A stretch of 64,000 bases of DNA from Chamaecyparis obtusa (taxonomy: Eukaryota; Streptophyta; Pinopsida; Cupressales; Cupressaceae): assembly GCA_027943335.1 (NCBI GenBank), contig BSBK01005652.1, positions 859,001 through 923,000 of the forward strand. The letters run 5' to 3'. Shown piece after piece: positions 1 through 10,882 of the stretch (its first letter is position 1; every line of letters starts with the position of its first letter). The notes under the pieces were generated by a model, which worked only from the letters and a program-made list of their open reading frames with translations, did no database searches and was not told where the DNA came from. The translations under genes were made by a program, and so were the position numbers.

Positions 1-460
1 GACAAATCTATTACAATCCTCAAATCTGAACATTGAAATTTGCAAACAATCCGAATCTGAAAACTCAAAATCTAAAAAAATTGATGTAAAATCCTTTCTG
101 GAGTCAAAAATCATTTCAAGAAGTCAAAAGTCATATGAGTTTTTCCAAGTGTCATTTCATTACAACCCATCTGTCGTATCATTGAGTACCTAGTGTCATA
201 CGAGTTTCCATGTCAACAAATTCTCAAAGTCAAAATCTTGCAACTGTCGTATGAGATTTTCAACTGTCATTTCATTGATACCCAATTGTCGTATGAGTTT
301 TGCAATTGTCATTTCATAGCATACCCATTATCGTACGAGTCTGCAAAGTGTTGTTTGGGAAATTTTTGAAAGTTGTCAAAAAATTGTCAGAATTGCTAGA
401 TATGTAGCTTTTTCAGCCTAATTCCAGAATCTGTCATACAAGTCACTATGTCAAGAATAG
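1..460 (+). repeat. Gypsy element 1 leader with recurring GTCGTAYGAG motif
   Basis: Non-coding leader before the gag remnant. A motif close to GTCRTAYGAGTTT recurs at about 130, 173, 195, 246, 288, 330 and 433, separated by versions of GTCATTTCAT and CATACCCA. The same motif recurs in the leader of gypsy element 2 (35089-36840). Its core CGTACG or CATATG is self-complementary. The function is unknown; a packaging, dimerisation or regulatory role would be guesswork. Confidence 0.6.
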
Positions 461-508
461 AGCAGTAGCCATTGAGAATCAATACACATGTCTCAAAGAA
501 TCAGTACA

Positions 509-2779
509 CATGAGGAAGAAACTCTAATGAGGGCCATGATGAAATAGATACACGTTATGCAAGTCAAGATTAACAAACTTGAGAAAGAAAAGGAACCTAA
601 AGAGTTATCCATGGAAGCTCTATGCCCTTTTCCGTTTGATAAAGACTTGTACATATCACCATGCCCCTGAAAAGAATTTGAGTAATGTGATAACCCTTAT
701 GATACCTCTTCCACGAAGAGTGACACATCCAGCTTTGGAGACTATGATGACTATGATGACAGACAATGTAATGATACCTATGACACCTCTGTTCCTAAGA
801 GTCCTCCTCGTCGTGTGTTCCTACTTACTAAAAATGGGCCCTCACATTGGATAGATCATGATGGTGATCCATATGATTCTAATTTTGAAAGAGATTTTGA
901 TGGCTTTTGTGGACAATATCTTGATGATACATCTACTTCTATTGAGGAATATAAAATGTACCGTGCTGATTTGAAACGTCAATATTATAAGAATAATTCT
1001 CCTAAGGACTCTCCTGCTAAAAATAAAGATTATCTTCTCAAGCAAGATCATGTTAATGCTAAACCTTTGTCTGGTGATGGTTCCCTTCCATCCCCTACTT
1101 CCTCCAATACCCATACATTTCCTAAAACTTCTGAGTCTTTCAAATCTTTCACAGAACCTTCATCTGACACAAGCCATGATACTTTTCATATGATTCCCTA
1201 TAGTTATTCTCTAGGGCTACCTCTTCAAGAAATTCAAGCTAACCTTCACTTGGCTGCTAATACTTTCAATAATGATAAACCTAAAGAGCCTAAGCCTTCA
1301 TACGCTACAATGCCTACTTCAGCTGGTCCTTCACCATCTCTGCAATAGTCTTCCATACAATCCCAACATGCTTTTGTATCCTTAGAAGTGGCTCCATGTC
1401 AAGAGGACTCTAGAAATGATAAAGAAAGAAACATAAAGAAAGATCAAGATCAAGAACCCTCCATGTCGTCCACTCCTTTTCATGATGTCTCTTATCCACC
1501 TCAGGGTTCTTTTGATCCTGCACACCCTTTTTCATGCATTCCACCATGTCTTAAGTCTTCTCCTAAGCAAGATCAAGCTACTACTTACACTGTTGAGCTT
1601 ATTGACAATCAAAATAACCTTACTACACTTTCACTTTCCAAAGATGATACATCCATTAAGGTTGGTACGAATGGTGTTGTTACTTCCAATGTTAAGCCTA
1701 TTGAAAATCAAGAAAAAAATTGTACGCCTATGCTATCCAAAGATCCTTGTCAAGATCAAAGTCTTCCATCTTCTTATTCTACCACTCCATGTTCACTTCC
1801 ACTTTCTACTCTTCCTAAGTCTTTCCAAGCTTTGAAAAATCCTATCAAAGAAGGTGCTCATATTCAAGATGTCCACAATTCTATTGAAAATTTTAATGCT
1901 CACTCTAAAGATGCTGATGTCCTTGGTTGTCATATAGATGCTGATGAACTTATTGATTATCCTTTTGCATCTTCCACATCCATCCTTGGACCTCTTCCAC
2001 CAATACTAAGGGCTTCATGTTTGCCTTCCATCTTGGGTCCTTATGTCCCTTCACTTTCCCCTCCTAACTCTCCTAATTCTCCATCCATCTTGGGTCCTTA
2101 CATACCTCCATCTCCTATCTTTCCTCAAGATCAACATAGATGCACACTCTTGAATCCTTTTCATCCACCCACCCATCTAAACCAGTCATATCCTCCTTCT
2201 TCTTCCACAAGTCCCAAGTCTTTTGGAAGTAACTTGAATGTTCAATACAAGAAAAAGAAGAAATACAAGAATCCATCAAAAAAAGAAGATCACCATGTCT
2301 CCTCTAATAGACATGGAAACATAAAGTCAAAAGAGATATCTATGAAAAAAACTACAAGACAAGTATGGGTTCCAAAATCCATCTTTGAAGATATTCTCTC
2401 TAGATCATCAAAAGGAAATAAAAATCCTACGACTATATGGATTCCAAAGTCTCTCTTGAAAGAGTCCGGTGTTGAACAAAAAGTGAAGTTGACATTCAAG
2501 CTTCCAAAGGCTTCCACTTCATCTCCCTCCAAAAATATTCTTCCATTCCATGTGCCTAAACCACAACCTCTACTATCCATTCACCATATTCCTTCACATT
2601 TTCCTTCATTCACATTTCCTCCATCCTCTCACCACCCTTCAAGGTATGTGTTGACGTTGATCTTGCCTTCCTTTCCACCTACCCTTTCACAATCCTTCCA
2701 TGCATTATCCTTCTACCTTCTATCATTTTTCCTCATTTGCCTATTCCTCCTATCTTCCAACCTCACTCGCTTTACATAA
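509..2779 (+). pseudogene. Gag N-terminal fragment fused in frame to unknown Pro/Ser-rich ORF
   Basis: One reading frame runs from about 509 to the TAA at 2777-2779, with stops only at 545 (TAG), 668 (TGA), 683 (TAA) and 1346 (TAG). The first ~55 codons match the gag of gypsy element 2, including NKLEKEKEPKE and the following CPFPFDKDLY. From about 686 the protein is unrelated to that gag. It opens with an Asp/Tyr-rich stretch, then a long Ser/Pro/Lys-rich region with a repeated S-I-L-G-P phrase (around 1980-2110), a Lys-rich basic patch (around 2250-2300), two WVPKS/WIPKS repeats (around 2365-2460) and a hydrophobic C-terminus. I recognise no enzyme domain. WVPK-like motifs also occur in copia gags, a weak hint. 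It probably represents a replacement structural protein of the non-autonomous element. Confident about the frame, not about the function. Confidence 0.7.
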
Positions 2780-3625
2780 AACCTTATCCTCCATTTTTCT
2801 CTTCCATCCTCCTTTCCCTATCAGCATCTTTGAGCATATCATTTTGAATCCTTGGCATATCATGGTTTATCCTTTCAAGGAGCGTTATCTAAAAAGTTTT
2901 CCTTCTTCCAAAATAAAAGAAAAATATAAAAATTGAAAATGTGCCTTGGTGAAAACCTGGAAATAGGCACCTTGGTAGCAAAAGTAAAGAGAAATAAATT
3001 CATCCTATGGTGAAAACCACTCCCTTGTGGCACCTTGGATAAGTACCATGATGAAAACCTGGTAATCAGGCATCATGCATAGTTCTTCTACATATTTCAT
3101 CCATTTCATCCTCTCTCTTTGATCTTGACAAGGTTGACCTATACACGAACATTTGGCTATCTTGTGAGCTATCTTATGATGATCTTGCTTTCATTCCCTT
3201 CCTATTTAGCCTTCATGTCCATTTTCCTCCATTCATTCTAGCCTTTCACCATCCTTTTCCCCTTTGGTCTTGATCTAATAACAAAAAAAGAGTAGAACAC
3301 AGTGCTATGAAGCCTCTTGACATGTCTACTCCTTTGGACTGCATCCTTTCCTACTCTGGCATTACAATTTTGTGATTTATCCTATGCTAGCCTTTCATTG
3401 CTTGTCCAAATGCGCTTTACATGGAAATTTTTCCATAGCTTGGGTATTCTTGAGGAGTTTTCCCTTGAGAATTTCTTCCCTTCATTATCCTTTATTCTCT
3501 TGTCTTCCATCTCTTCCACCAGCTTGTCAATCCCTCTTGTTCTCCACCTTGCTAGACATTGGGACTACACGATATGATCTTGTTTGGGAGTTTGCAAATG
3601 AAAAAAGATGCTATCAAATATACCA
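2780..3625 (+). other. Non-coding segment of gypsy element 1
   Basis: No convincing gene. The T/C-rich open frames here (for example 3317-3577) lack any family resemblance. It contains three copies of the stem-bulge-stem motif described separately (2948-2971, 3009-3034, 3048-3076), which elsewhere in this family sit in the linker before RT and in the tail after integrase. The segment may therefore be a displaced copy of that tail. Confidence 0.6.
2948..3076 (+). repeat. Three stem-bulge-stem motifs (GGTG-AAAA-CC...GG-CACC)
   Basis: Copies at 2948-2971 (inner pair CCT/AGG, outer GGTG/CACC), 3009-3034 (CCAC/GTGG, GGTG/CACC) and 3048-3076 (CCTG/CAGG, outer ATGATG/CATCAT). Each is an outer stem, an AAAA bulge on the 5' side, an inner stem starting CC and ending GG, and a 5-6 nt loop. 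The stem sequences change together while pairing is kept. Confidence 0.65.
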
Positions 3626-3805
3626 AGTATCAGAAAAAGTATGAGAACAAGTATGAGAACCAGTATGAGAACCAATATCGGAACAAGTATCAGAACTAGT
3701 ATTAGAACAAGTATCATAACCAGTATGAGAACCAATATCAGAACAAGTATCAGAACTAGTATCAGAACAAGTATTAGAACCAGTATCAGAACCAGTATCA
3801 GAACA
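3626..3805 (+). repeat. 12-bp tandem repeat inside integrase frame, 15 units
   Basis: Fifteen units of about AGTATCAGAACA/AGTATGAGAACC encode (S/N)-(I/M)-R-T repeated. The unit is an expansion of the four codons just before the conserved PTGATPF segment; gypsy element 2 has only one such unit. The length is an exact multiple of 12, so the frame is kept. Confidence 0.9.
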
Positions 3806-4249
3806 CCTACTGGGGCTACACCTTTCACTTTAGTTTATGGGTGTAAAGTGGTACTACCTATTGAGGTCAAAATCTAGTCACTAAGAATCAGAATGCATGG
3901 TCTAGTAACTGATGATGACTACAGAGTGTCTAGGTTGCAAGAACTTGAACTACTAGATGAGTGTAGACAAGCAGCGTATGATCATCTTAGAGTATATCAG
4001 AAGAGAATGTCTAGAGGCTACAACAAGAAAGTTAGACACAAAGAATTTCAAGTTGGTGATCTAGTCTTGAGAGAGAATCCTAAAAATAAATCACATCGAG
4101 AATGCAAGGGGAAGTTCGAACCCAACTAGCTGGGTCCCTTTGTTATCACTACTACTTTTGGCTCTGGTTCTTATCAACTCTCAAGGACTGAAGGAGAACA
4201 GCTCTGAGAACCAATCAACGTTCTCCATCTGAAGAAATTCTACGCCTAA
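3626..4249 (+). pseudogene. Gypsy integrase C-terminal fragment with codon-repeat expansion
   Basis: In-frame C-terminal part of a Ty3/gypsy integrase: PTGATPFTLVYG at 3806, then LPIEV, LELLDECRQAAYDHLR, VGDLVLRENP and finally NVLHLKKFYA before TAA at 4247-4249. It matches 44228-44688 of gypsy element 2. The catalytic core is absent. The residues before PTGATPF, R-T-S-I in element 2, are expanded here to 15 four-residue units. In-frame TAG codons occur at the positions of IPSLRI, PNWLGP and EGEWLQEP in the relative. Not functional as integrase. Confidence 0.85.
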
Positions 4250-6600
4250 GGCATTCAGTCTATGGTAAAATGTCCTAAAAAAATGAACATCTTGGTGAAA
4301 ACATAGCAATAGGCGCCTTGATGATTCACAAAAAAAATAAAAAAATATCAAAAATATCAAAAAAAATTGAAAAAAATGAAAAATACAAAAAAATGAGAAA
4401 AAAAGAAAAAGTGCCTTGGTGAAAACTTGGAAATAGGCGCCTTGGTAGAAAAATAGAATTTCTACCAAGATGGTGAAAACCCGGCAAACGGGTGCCACTT
4501 GTTTCAAAATGCTCCATCTATCAGCGCAATCTTAGTCTTTCCCAGCTTTTAGTCTTGCTTTAGTTTGTACATATCTCCCAGTTTGTTTCTGCATTTCTAG
4601 TTTTCAATAAGTCAGTCTGTATGCCAATCAGCTCCAGCGTCTGTATCCTATCAATGCTTAACACTTGGGGGCAATCAATGTCATATCCTATGGTCTCCAG
4701 TATATCTTAGACATATCATATCCAGTCAGAGTCATTTTAAAGTTTCATTTGAGTTAGTCAAGTCTATCTTGTCTCCAGAAAGGATTTTGCATCTACAATA
4801 AGGCAAAACACAAACTAAAAATGATCTGTGCTTCATGCTTTTATCTCCTTATATGCTTACTAATTCGCATTGAGATTTTTGCATATTTTGTCCCTTCGAG
4901 CTCTTCAATGATGTCCTTTATAGGATTTAGAGAGTGATGACTAGGGGCATAATCTTTTCTTTGTTTTCTACTTGTATGTGAAAATCTAAACAACTTTGGA
5001 AATTCTAGATTGACATGGTGTCCGACTGTAAGAGCCTCTATCTCAAATTGGATGGCCATGCATACTTCGACCATTGATACCCAGAAAATTCAAGGAAGTT
5101 TGATCTAACTATTGTCTTTTTGGGTGAGTTCTTTCTCCTACTGTGAAACATGATCTTACCTAAGGATGTGAACAATAAAGGGTTACTATGGGTAATTCAC
5201 ATTGGATTTACAATGATCTCTTGGCTATTTGATGTGTTTGTCAACATAAGGCATATTCAGGTCATCACAATGTTTATGTTTTTATGCTTATATAAATTGC
5301 TATATCAAAATGGACATGATATTCAGGTCATCCTGGTGTTTGTGCCTTGGTGCTTATATCTAATCCGACATTTCGAAAACAAAATCAATATTCATATGTC
5401 CATGGTTGCCTAGCCAGTGGGTGTTGTATTGATTCTTGCGCATACAAATTGATATTCATATGTCTATGGTTTCATAGCTAGTGGGCATTGTATTGATTTA
5501 TCCGGTTACCTAAAAGTTCAATGATGATAACAAATCGACATATGATCAGTGACTAGGTCCTAGGTCTTAAGTTGCATTTCATTTTGCATGTCTCTTTGCA
5601 TTTTACATGTTTGCATATCTCACAAATGTTTGGAAACACTTCAAAGCTTAAACACTTAAATGATCCTTCAATCACATCTTCTAATCTAACAAGAGCCAAA
5701 TCTCACACGAAGGTTCCTCCAACGAAACAACAAGTAGAATCTTTTTTTTTCGGGATCAAAATTGAAATCTGAGATCGTTCATATTATTAACTGCTTGCAT
5801 AATCAACCTTCAATCATCACAGAAATCTAGTATTCAACTTAATTGATTATCTAACATCAAACTATCAAAATTTCAACTTGGTCAACTATGGTCAACTCAT
5901 GGTTTAACCTAGTCAAACTTGGTCTTTTGGGACCTTCCAATGTTGCAGAATGCATTCTTGAATGTGTATAACTACTTTTCCAATCAATTAACATGCTTCT
6001 GAATTCCCAACGCTAACTTTTCTTGTCAGATTTCAATTTCAATCCCGAAGGGGGCATGGTATTGCACATCATTCAAAGTCTGTAAATCAAATTCTATCAA
6101 TCTTTCCTCAATAATCAAGACAACAACCACGTCTAGTTATTGATTCATCAAAATTCCTCATCGCTCAAGGCAAATCTATCATCACTTGGGGCATATCAGA
6201 TTCATCAAGATCCATATCAATCTGGTATTCTCCTAATCTTGTAATCTGTATCGGCTTTTTGTAACCATCAGTTCATCAGTGTTATTTCCTTGGTTCTTCG
6301 GCAACTGAAGGGTTCGAATGTGATACCTGCTAGTTCTGCTAAGACAATCGAGTCTAGAACCGGTCTCTCACTTCTTCGCAATCATAAGGTTTAGACTCAG
6401 GCGTTTTGACACTTTTTCGCATTCATAGGTTCATTTGCTGCTACAGTGAACATTATCTTTGGTCATTCAGGACCTATTATCTTCATATCAAATCAATATC
6501 AATCAAATTCTATCTCATATCAATTATCAATTTCAAACATCAGTTTCATATCTTTATCAAACATAGACTATCTTTGAACCACTGCGCTTCACACAGTAAT
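4250..6600 (+). other. 3' non-coding tail of gypsy element 1
   Basis: About 2.35 kb between the integrase stop and the polypurine tract, colinear with 44689-47030 in element 2. It starts with A-rich sequence and three stem-bulge-stem motifs (4294-4317, 4418-4441, 4472-4496). A pair of roughly 75-bp imperfect tandem duplications follows around 5240-5500 (phrases ATTCAGGTCATC and TTCATATGTC). No ORF here looks coding. Such long tails occur in several plant gypsy lineages. Confidence 0.75.
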
Positions 6601-6616
6601 TCAAAGAGGGGCAAAA
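6601..6616 (+). promoter_or_regulatory. Polypurine tract of gypsy element 1
   Basis: TCAAAGAGGGGCAAAA lies directly before the TGTAATACCCC start of the 3' LTR. The same tract precedes the 3' LTR of gypsy element 2 (47031-47045). It is the expected primer site for plus-strand DNA synthesis. Confidence 0.85.
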
Positions 6617-7842
6617 TGTAATACCCCAAAAATGGGCTATAAGTTCATTAATCTTCTATATCAACATATCGAATGAAATCAACATTGAAGTCCTAACCAA
6701 AGGCACATCAACACATCATCGAATCCTAATTGATTATCTCAATTTCTGCATCGGGGAATATTCCTAGCAATATTCCTAATTATCTTAATTATCTTTAATT
6801 TAATGATTATTTGGTGATAAATCACATTTATCCTAAGTTTGATTGATTGAATATTTTCATATTTAATTAATTAGATTTAATATCTTGCCACTTAATTGTG
6901 TAATTAAATTTAATTCTATCTACTATTAATTGTATTATTTAATTTTGACAATAAATCCAATATCCTATGAATAATTGATTAAATTTATATTTAATTAATT
7001 AAAGCAAGTTGTCATTATTTAGTAATATAGTTTTTAATAAAAGTTTGATTAAATAATTGATTAACCCATAAATCAATTATTTATTTTCAAAAATCAGTTA
7101 AGTTGAGCATAAATCACTTTATTTATTAATTCATAATTATTATGCACATTCAAAAGAAACAGTTAAACTCCAAATTAGAAAATCAATGCAAAGTGTTGAC
7201 TTTTTAGAACTCAACATCCTTTTGGAGTTCAAAAAGCTAATCTAAACTCTAATTTGAGTTAAAAAGCTATTTTTGCATGATTTGCATGTTTTTGTGAATT
7301 AAATTATCTTTATTATTAGATAACTCAAAAATCAAGCTGAGTTAATCTGAGTGATTTATGGCTTTTTTTCATGCACCTCCAAAGCCTTGGATTTCTATAA
7401 AACAAGGCTCAGCTCTTCATAATGGATCTCTCAAATTTGCATCCACAGGATATCATGTTTTTACATAATCACGCTGGAGAATTGTAATTGGAAGGATCAA
7501 AGCTTATTGCGAATCAACATTGTTGTGAGATCACTTTTGTTATCATATCATTGTTAGCTTAATTTGCATATCAATTTTCATATTATTGCATAGAAAATCC
7601 AAAAAAATAGCTTAATTGCATTCAATTCATATCTAGATCAATTGCATTCAAATCCTTCATTTAGGTGTCGTCTAGGTCACTGATCTCGATAACAATCTAA
7701 GAACATCAATCTCACACCTACTAGAAGGTAGTAAATCACTTGGTTAAATTAGATTTCAATTTTGCATGATTTTGTTTTTTGCTAACCTCTAATGTTTTAC
7801 CGAAGTGTTGTGTCAACAGATCAGGTACAAAATTCACACACA
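6617..7842 (+). repeat. 3' LTR of gypsy element 1
   Basis: About 1,226 bp starting TGTAATACCCC and ending TTCACACACA, clearly the same family as the two LTRs of gypsy element 2 (33709-34970 and 47046-48259). It is AT-rich, with a TATAAAA box at 7396-7402 inside the conserved phrase GGATTTCTATAAAA. The right boundary is uncertain by 2 bp because of the CACACA run. Sequence after it is the coding frame of element C. Confidence 0.9.
7396..7402 (+). promoter_or_regulatory. TATA box in gypsy element 1 LTR
   Basis: TATAAAA in the position conserved with 34494-34500 and 47831-47837. It marks the likely U3/R border of this LTR family. Confidence 0.7.
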
Positions 7843-9499
7843 CAATATGGATGTCACATGTGATTCTCTATGGACATCAATTTTGAAAGCAAAAGAGAAA
7901 ATTGAACAGGAAGCATTCTTGAAATTGTCTAAGAAGAGACACAGTTCAAAAGGTAAAGGTATTTTCATCGATGATAACAAAGGAAAGAAAATAGAGGACA
8001 CTAGTATATCAGTTACAGAGGTAATTGATATCACCGAACAAAATGAAGAAATAAGAATTTCATAGGATGCACCAGATCAAGTAAAGATCCACTTGTAGAA
8101 GAAAATTGATGGCAATGCACTCATTGAGGACATCACTAATGGTGATCCTGATGATGAGGATGATGAAGATGTGATAATTGCACCAAACAAAGATGAAGCA
8201 CTAGACACTGATAGTGTGTTCACATCTCTACCAGGTGAACTACCTATACTTGTAGAGGTAGTTGAAATACTTTCACAAGTACAACTTGATGCTTCTCATC
8301 CTAAGAAAAATAAAGATAGAATTGGGATACAAGCACCTGAGCAACCTGCAGATACAAATGAGCCTACCAAAATAGAGGCACAGTCTATAGAAACAAAGGA
8401 ACCAGAAGAAACAAAGTTGATTGAGGTGAACCCACCTTACACTATAACCGAGACTCCCACACCATCTACTGAGGAGTAGAAGAAGGATGATATGATGTCA
8501 ATTGGGAAAGATACTCTGAAAAGTGGAGAAAAATCTATTGTTATAAGTGAGAAGAAGAAGAAGAAGAAAGCCAAAGGGCCGGTCACCATTGATGAAGTCA
8601 TAATTATACCAAAATGTGACCCAAGAACCCTAAGCCCTGAGGAACTAAGTAGATATGGGGAGCTATGTTCAAGGAAAGCAGCACAAGAAAAGTTAAGGCA
8701 AGAACACAAACATAAAGAAGTGTTAAATGATGTGAGGGATATTCTGCAATAGATAGTACTGGAGACAAATATTGATGCGAATACTCCAATCATAGATCAA
8801 CTTGCTACACTCGTCGACAAAATCAATGCCCCTGATACAGATGCAAAAAAATGAATAGAAGAATGGGAAGAATCAAAGATTCAGAACAAATTGGTAGAAA
8901 GGATAAGCACAAAAGTGGCACTGAAAAATGTAAAATTATCTGAGGTCATTACCGAGGTAAAATCTATTACCCAGATAATCTGCCAATTTCTAATCAAGCT
9001 TTGTACTTCAGACACCTTCATTGTAGAAGTCAGTGAAAAGATAAAAAGTTTAGAAGCAGAGATAAAGTTGAGTACACAAGCAGCTATCACTGAGACAACT
9101 ACTTTCTTAAAGCATATTCACCGAGTTCAGGAACGCTGACAGCTGATAGCAGATCTAAGGAAACAAGAAGCATGCATCACCAATTAGGTTATAGAGTTAC
9201 GAACAGAACTCATTCCTTAGATGAAAATTTTTGAAGCGCATATTGTCAAAGCTGAACAACTTGTAGCAAAACCAGAGATTTAGGTGTTGGATAATATCTT
9301 TGACATGCATGCACAAGTCAGTCTTGAGCATATTGATCTTACCAACTTGAAAGAGGAATGGGACAACCTCTTGGAGTCCATAAAGAAAACCCATCCAAAC
9401 ATTTTTATAAGATGTAAGTATACATTATATTTTTTTTTGCATTTGGCATTATTATCAAAAAGGGGGAAAACATGTATATGCCAAATACGTATACTTTGA
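7843..9499 (+). pseudogene. Extra ORF (ORF2) of element C, N-terminus lost
   Basis: All long open segments from 7847 to 9499 lie in one frame, broken only by stops. It is a charged protein without enzyme motifs. It has an acidic region (around 8140-8170, DPDDEDDED), a Lys-run (around 8550-8570), then a conserved block (VTIDEVIIIP to LNDVRDIL, 8580-8749) and long heptad-like coiled coil (8880-9400). The block matches element D on the minus strand around 31740-31920. The N-terminus was removed by the gypsy element 1 insertion. It sits between where pol would be and the LTR, like the env-like or extra ORFs of some copia lineages, but I see no membrane anchor. Function unknown. Confidence 0.65.
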
Positions 9500-9640
9500 T
9501 ATGTATATATTAACAGGAGCATGCACCGAGGGGGAGTACTTTGTACTTAAAGATTTTTTGTGTGGATATGTATATGGCGGAGACATAAGGTATATATAGA
9601 AACATTTTATCTATATACGTTTGAAGTTTTGATACTAATT

Positions 9641-9654
9641 CCAAAGGGGGAGAT
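9641..9654 (+). promoter_or_regulatory. Polypurine tract of element C
   Basis: CCAAAGGGGGAGAT immediately before the LTR start TGTTAATC. This is the typical GGGGGAGA tract of plant copia elements. Confidence 0.85.
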
Positions 9655-10882
9655 TGTTAATCTCTATTGAGCATTTAAGGTTGTCATTAGTCTCAAAGGA
9701 TAGTAAACAGGTCAGTTGATTACTTATATTGAGTTGGTCGGTAACCAAAAGTAAGACAGAGCAGTCAATAAAGCCTTTACATCGAGCATCACATAGTTTA
9801 CCGAGCACCAACGAACCTGACACTGAGGGTCAATAAACACCGAGCATCACAGTATACACTAAGCAGATTATATAGTGTTTACCGATGATCACAAAAAATA
9901 GCATAGTAATATGAAATGGCACATTCTTCTATGCAAATGGTTACAACAAATCGTAAAATGGTTTACCAAGATCGAGGAGCATTTATTGTAAAAGATACTC
10001 ATTAAATGTAATGCTTATCTTATTGTAATAGTTGATCTAGGTTATTTTGCACCGTAGATCTTAGGGTTATGATTATTTTTGTAACCTAATTTTTGCTAAA
10101 GTGGCAAAAATAGAACACTATATATTTTGTATGTTCACACCATTTTATGAGGTTGGTGAACTAATATATATGAATCATGGAACACTTGAAGACATTTCCT
10201 AACTTCAAGACAATCAGTTTATCGAGCAGAACAGAGTACAGAGGATATCAGATTAAGCAGAATCAGAGAAGGCTACCGAGCATAACAAAGTAGAGAACCA
10301 TCACAAATAAGGTGATATTTTTATGAGCACTTATAGATCTATTTTAGACAATTGAGTTGTCAACTAGCAGATAATTGCCTATTACTTTCTGACAATTGTG
10401 ATAGAGTTTTTGATAAATCTCTTAATAGAGTAGACTTAACAGTCTTATGTAAATCTCTTAACCAAGTACACACTTCATTAGTGTTGTCTAAATCCTATAA
10501 CTAGGTAGATCTAGCTGATCTAATATGTTACTCCTAACAAGGTAAGATCACTAGAAGTGATCAAAACTTGCAGCCTTAATAGGAAAACCTTTTCTATCTA
10601 CAGTAGTGAAGAATTTGTGGGCGTCATCCCCACCGTAGTTTTTACCTTCTTACAAGGGTTTCTGGGTTACCAAAATACTTGTGTTATGTGATTGTCATAT
10701 TGATTTCATGTTTCTTACTTTTCTTAAGTTAACTAGATGATTGATTTATGCAACTAGATTCAAGTTATTTTGATTGGTTATCACAGTATTCAGTTATAGA
10801 TCTGAAAGGTTTTACAAGTAAAGTTTTTGAGGGAATTGATTCACCCCTCCCCTGTTAGTAACTATCTCTCCTAATTCCAACA
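9655..10882 (+). repeat. 3' LTR of element C
   Basis: 1,228 bp from TGTTAATC to TTCCAACA. Homologous to the LTR of element D (51018-52259, opposite strand), best in the last ~350 bp. It carries several copies of a CCGAGCA-like motif (about 9781, 9800, 9840, 10216 and 10274) that also occur in LTR D and upstream of ORF2 in D. A weak TATATATT lies around 10125. Confidence 0.85.

Larger units (their letters stand above)
1..7842 (+). mobile_element. Ty3/gypsy element 1, non-autonomous, 5' end outside window
   Basis: The stretch aligns by eye with parts of the gypsy element at 33709-48259: position 1 corresponds to about 36540 there (late leader), then the gag N-terminus, the integrase C-terminus, the 3' non-coding tail and the 3' LTR. 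The whole middle of gag-pol (protease, RT, RNase H, integrase core) is missing and about 2.1 kb of unrelated coding sequence takes its place, so it is a non-autonomous derivative of the same family. The 5' LTR lies left of the window. Its 3' LTR ends inside the extra ORF of copia-type element C, so it inserted into C. Confidence 0.85.
7843..10882 (+). mobile_element. Copia-type element C, 3' part
   Basis: Contains the C-terminal part of an extra ORF, a polypurine tract and a complete 3' LTR. It belongs to the same family as element D on the other strand: the LTR ends share the phrase around GAAGATTTGTGGGTGTCATC and both end TTCCAACA, and their extra ORFs match. The left part is cut off by gypsy element 1. 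The right end falls inside repeat A: the flank TCATG at 10883 continues the sequence found intact in repeat B at about 25163. Confidence 0.8.

Noticed and set aside
2290..2580. 96-codon minus-strand ORF
   Set aside because: Shadow of the plus-strand fused gag-like frame, no own signals.
3317..3644. Two overlapping plus-strand ORFs with hydrophobic proteins
   Set aside because: T/C-rich non-coding DNA; two frames open at once and no similarity to the relative element.
3565..3828. Minus-strand ORF made of V-L-I-L repeats, like a membrane protein
   Set aside because: It is the antisense reading of the 12-bp integrase codon repeat at 3626-3805.
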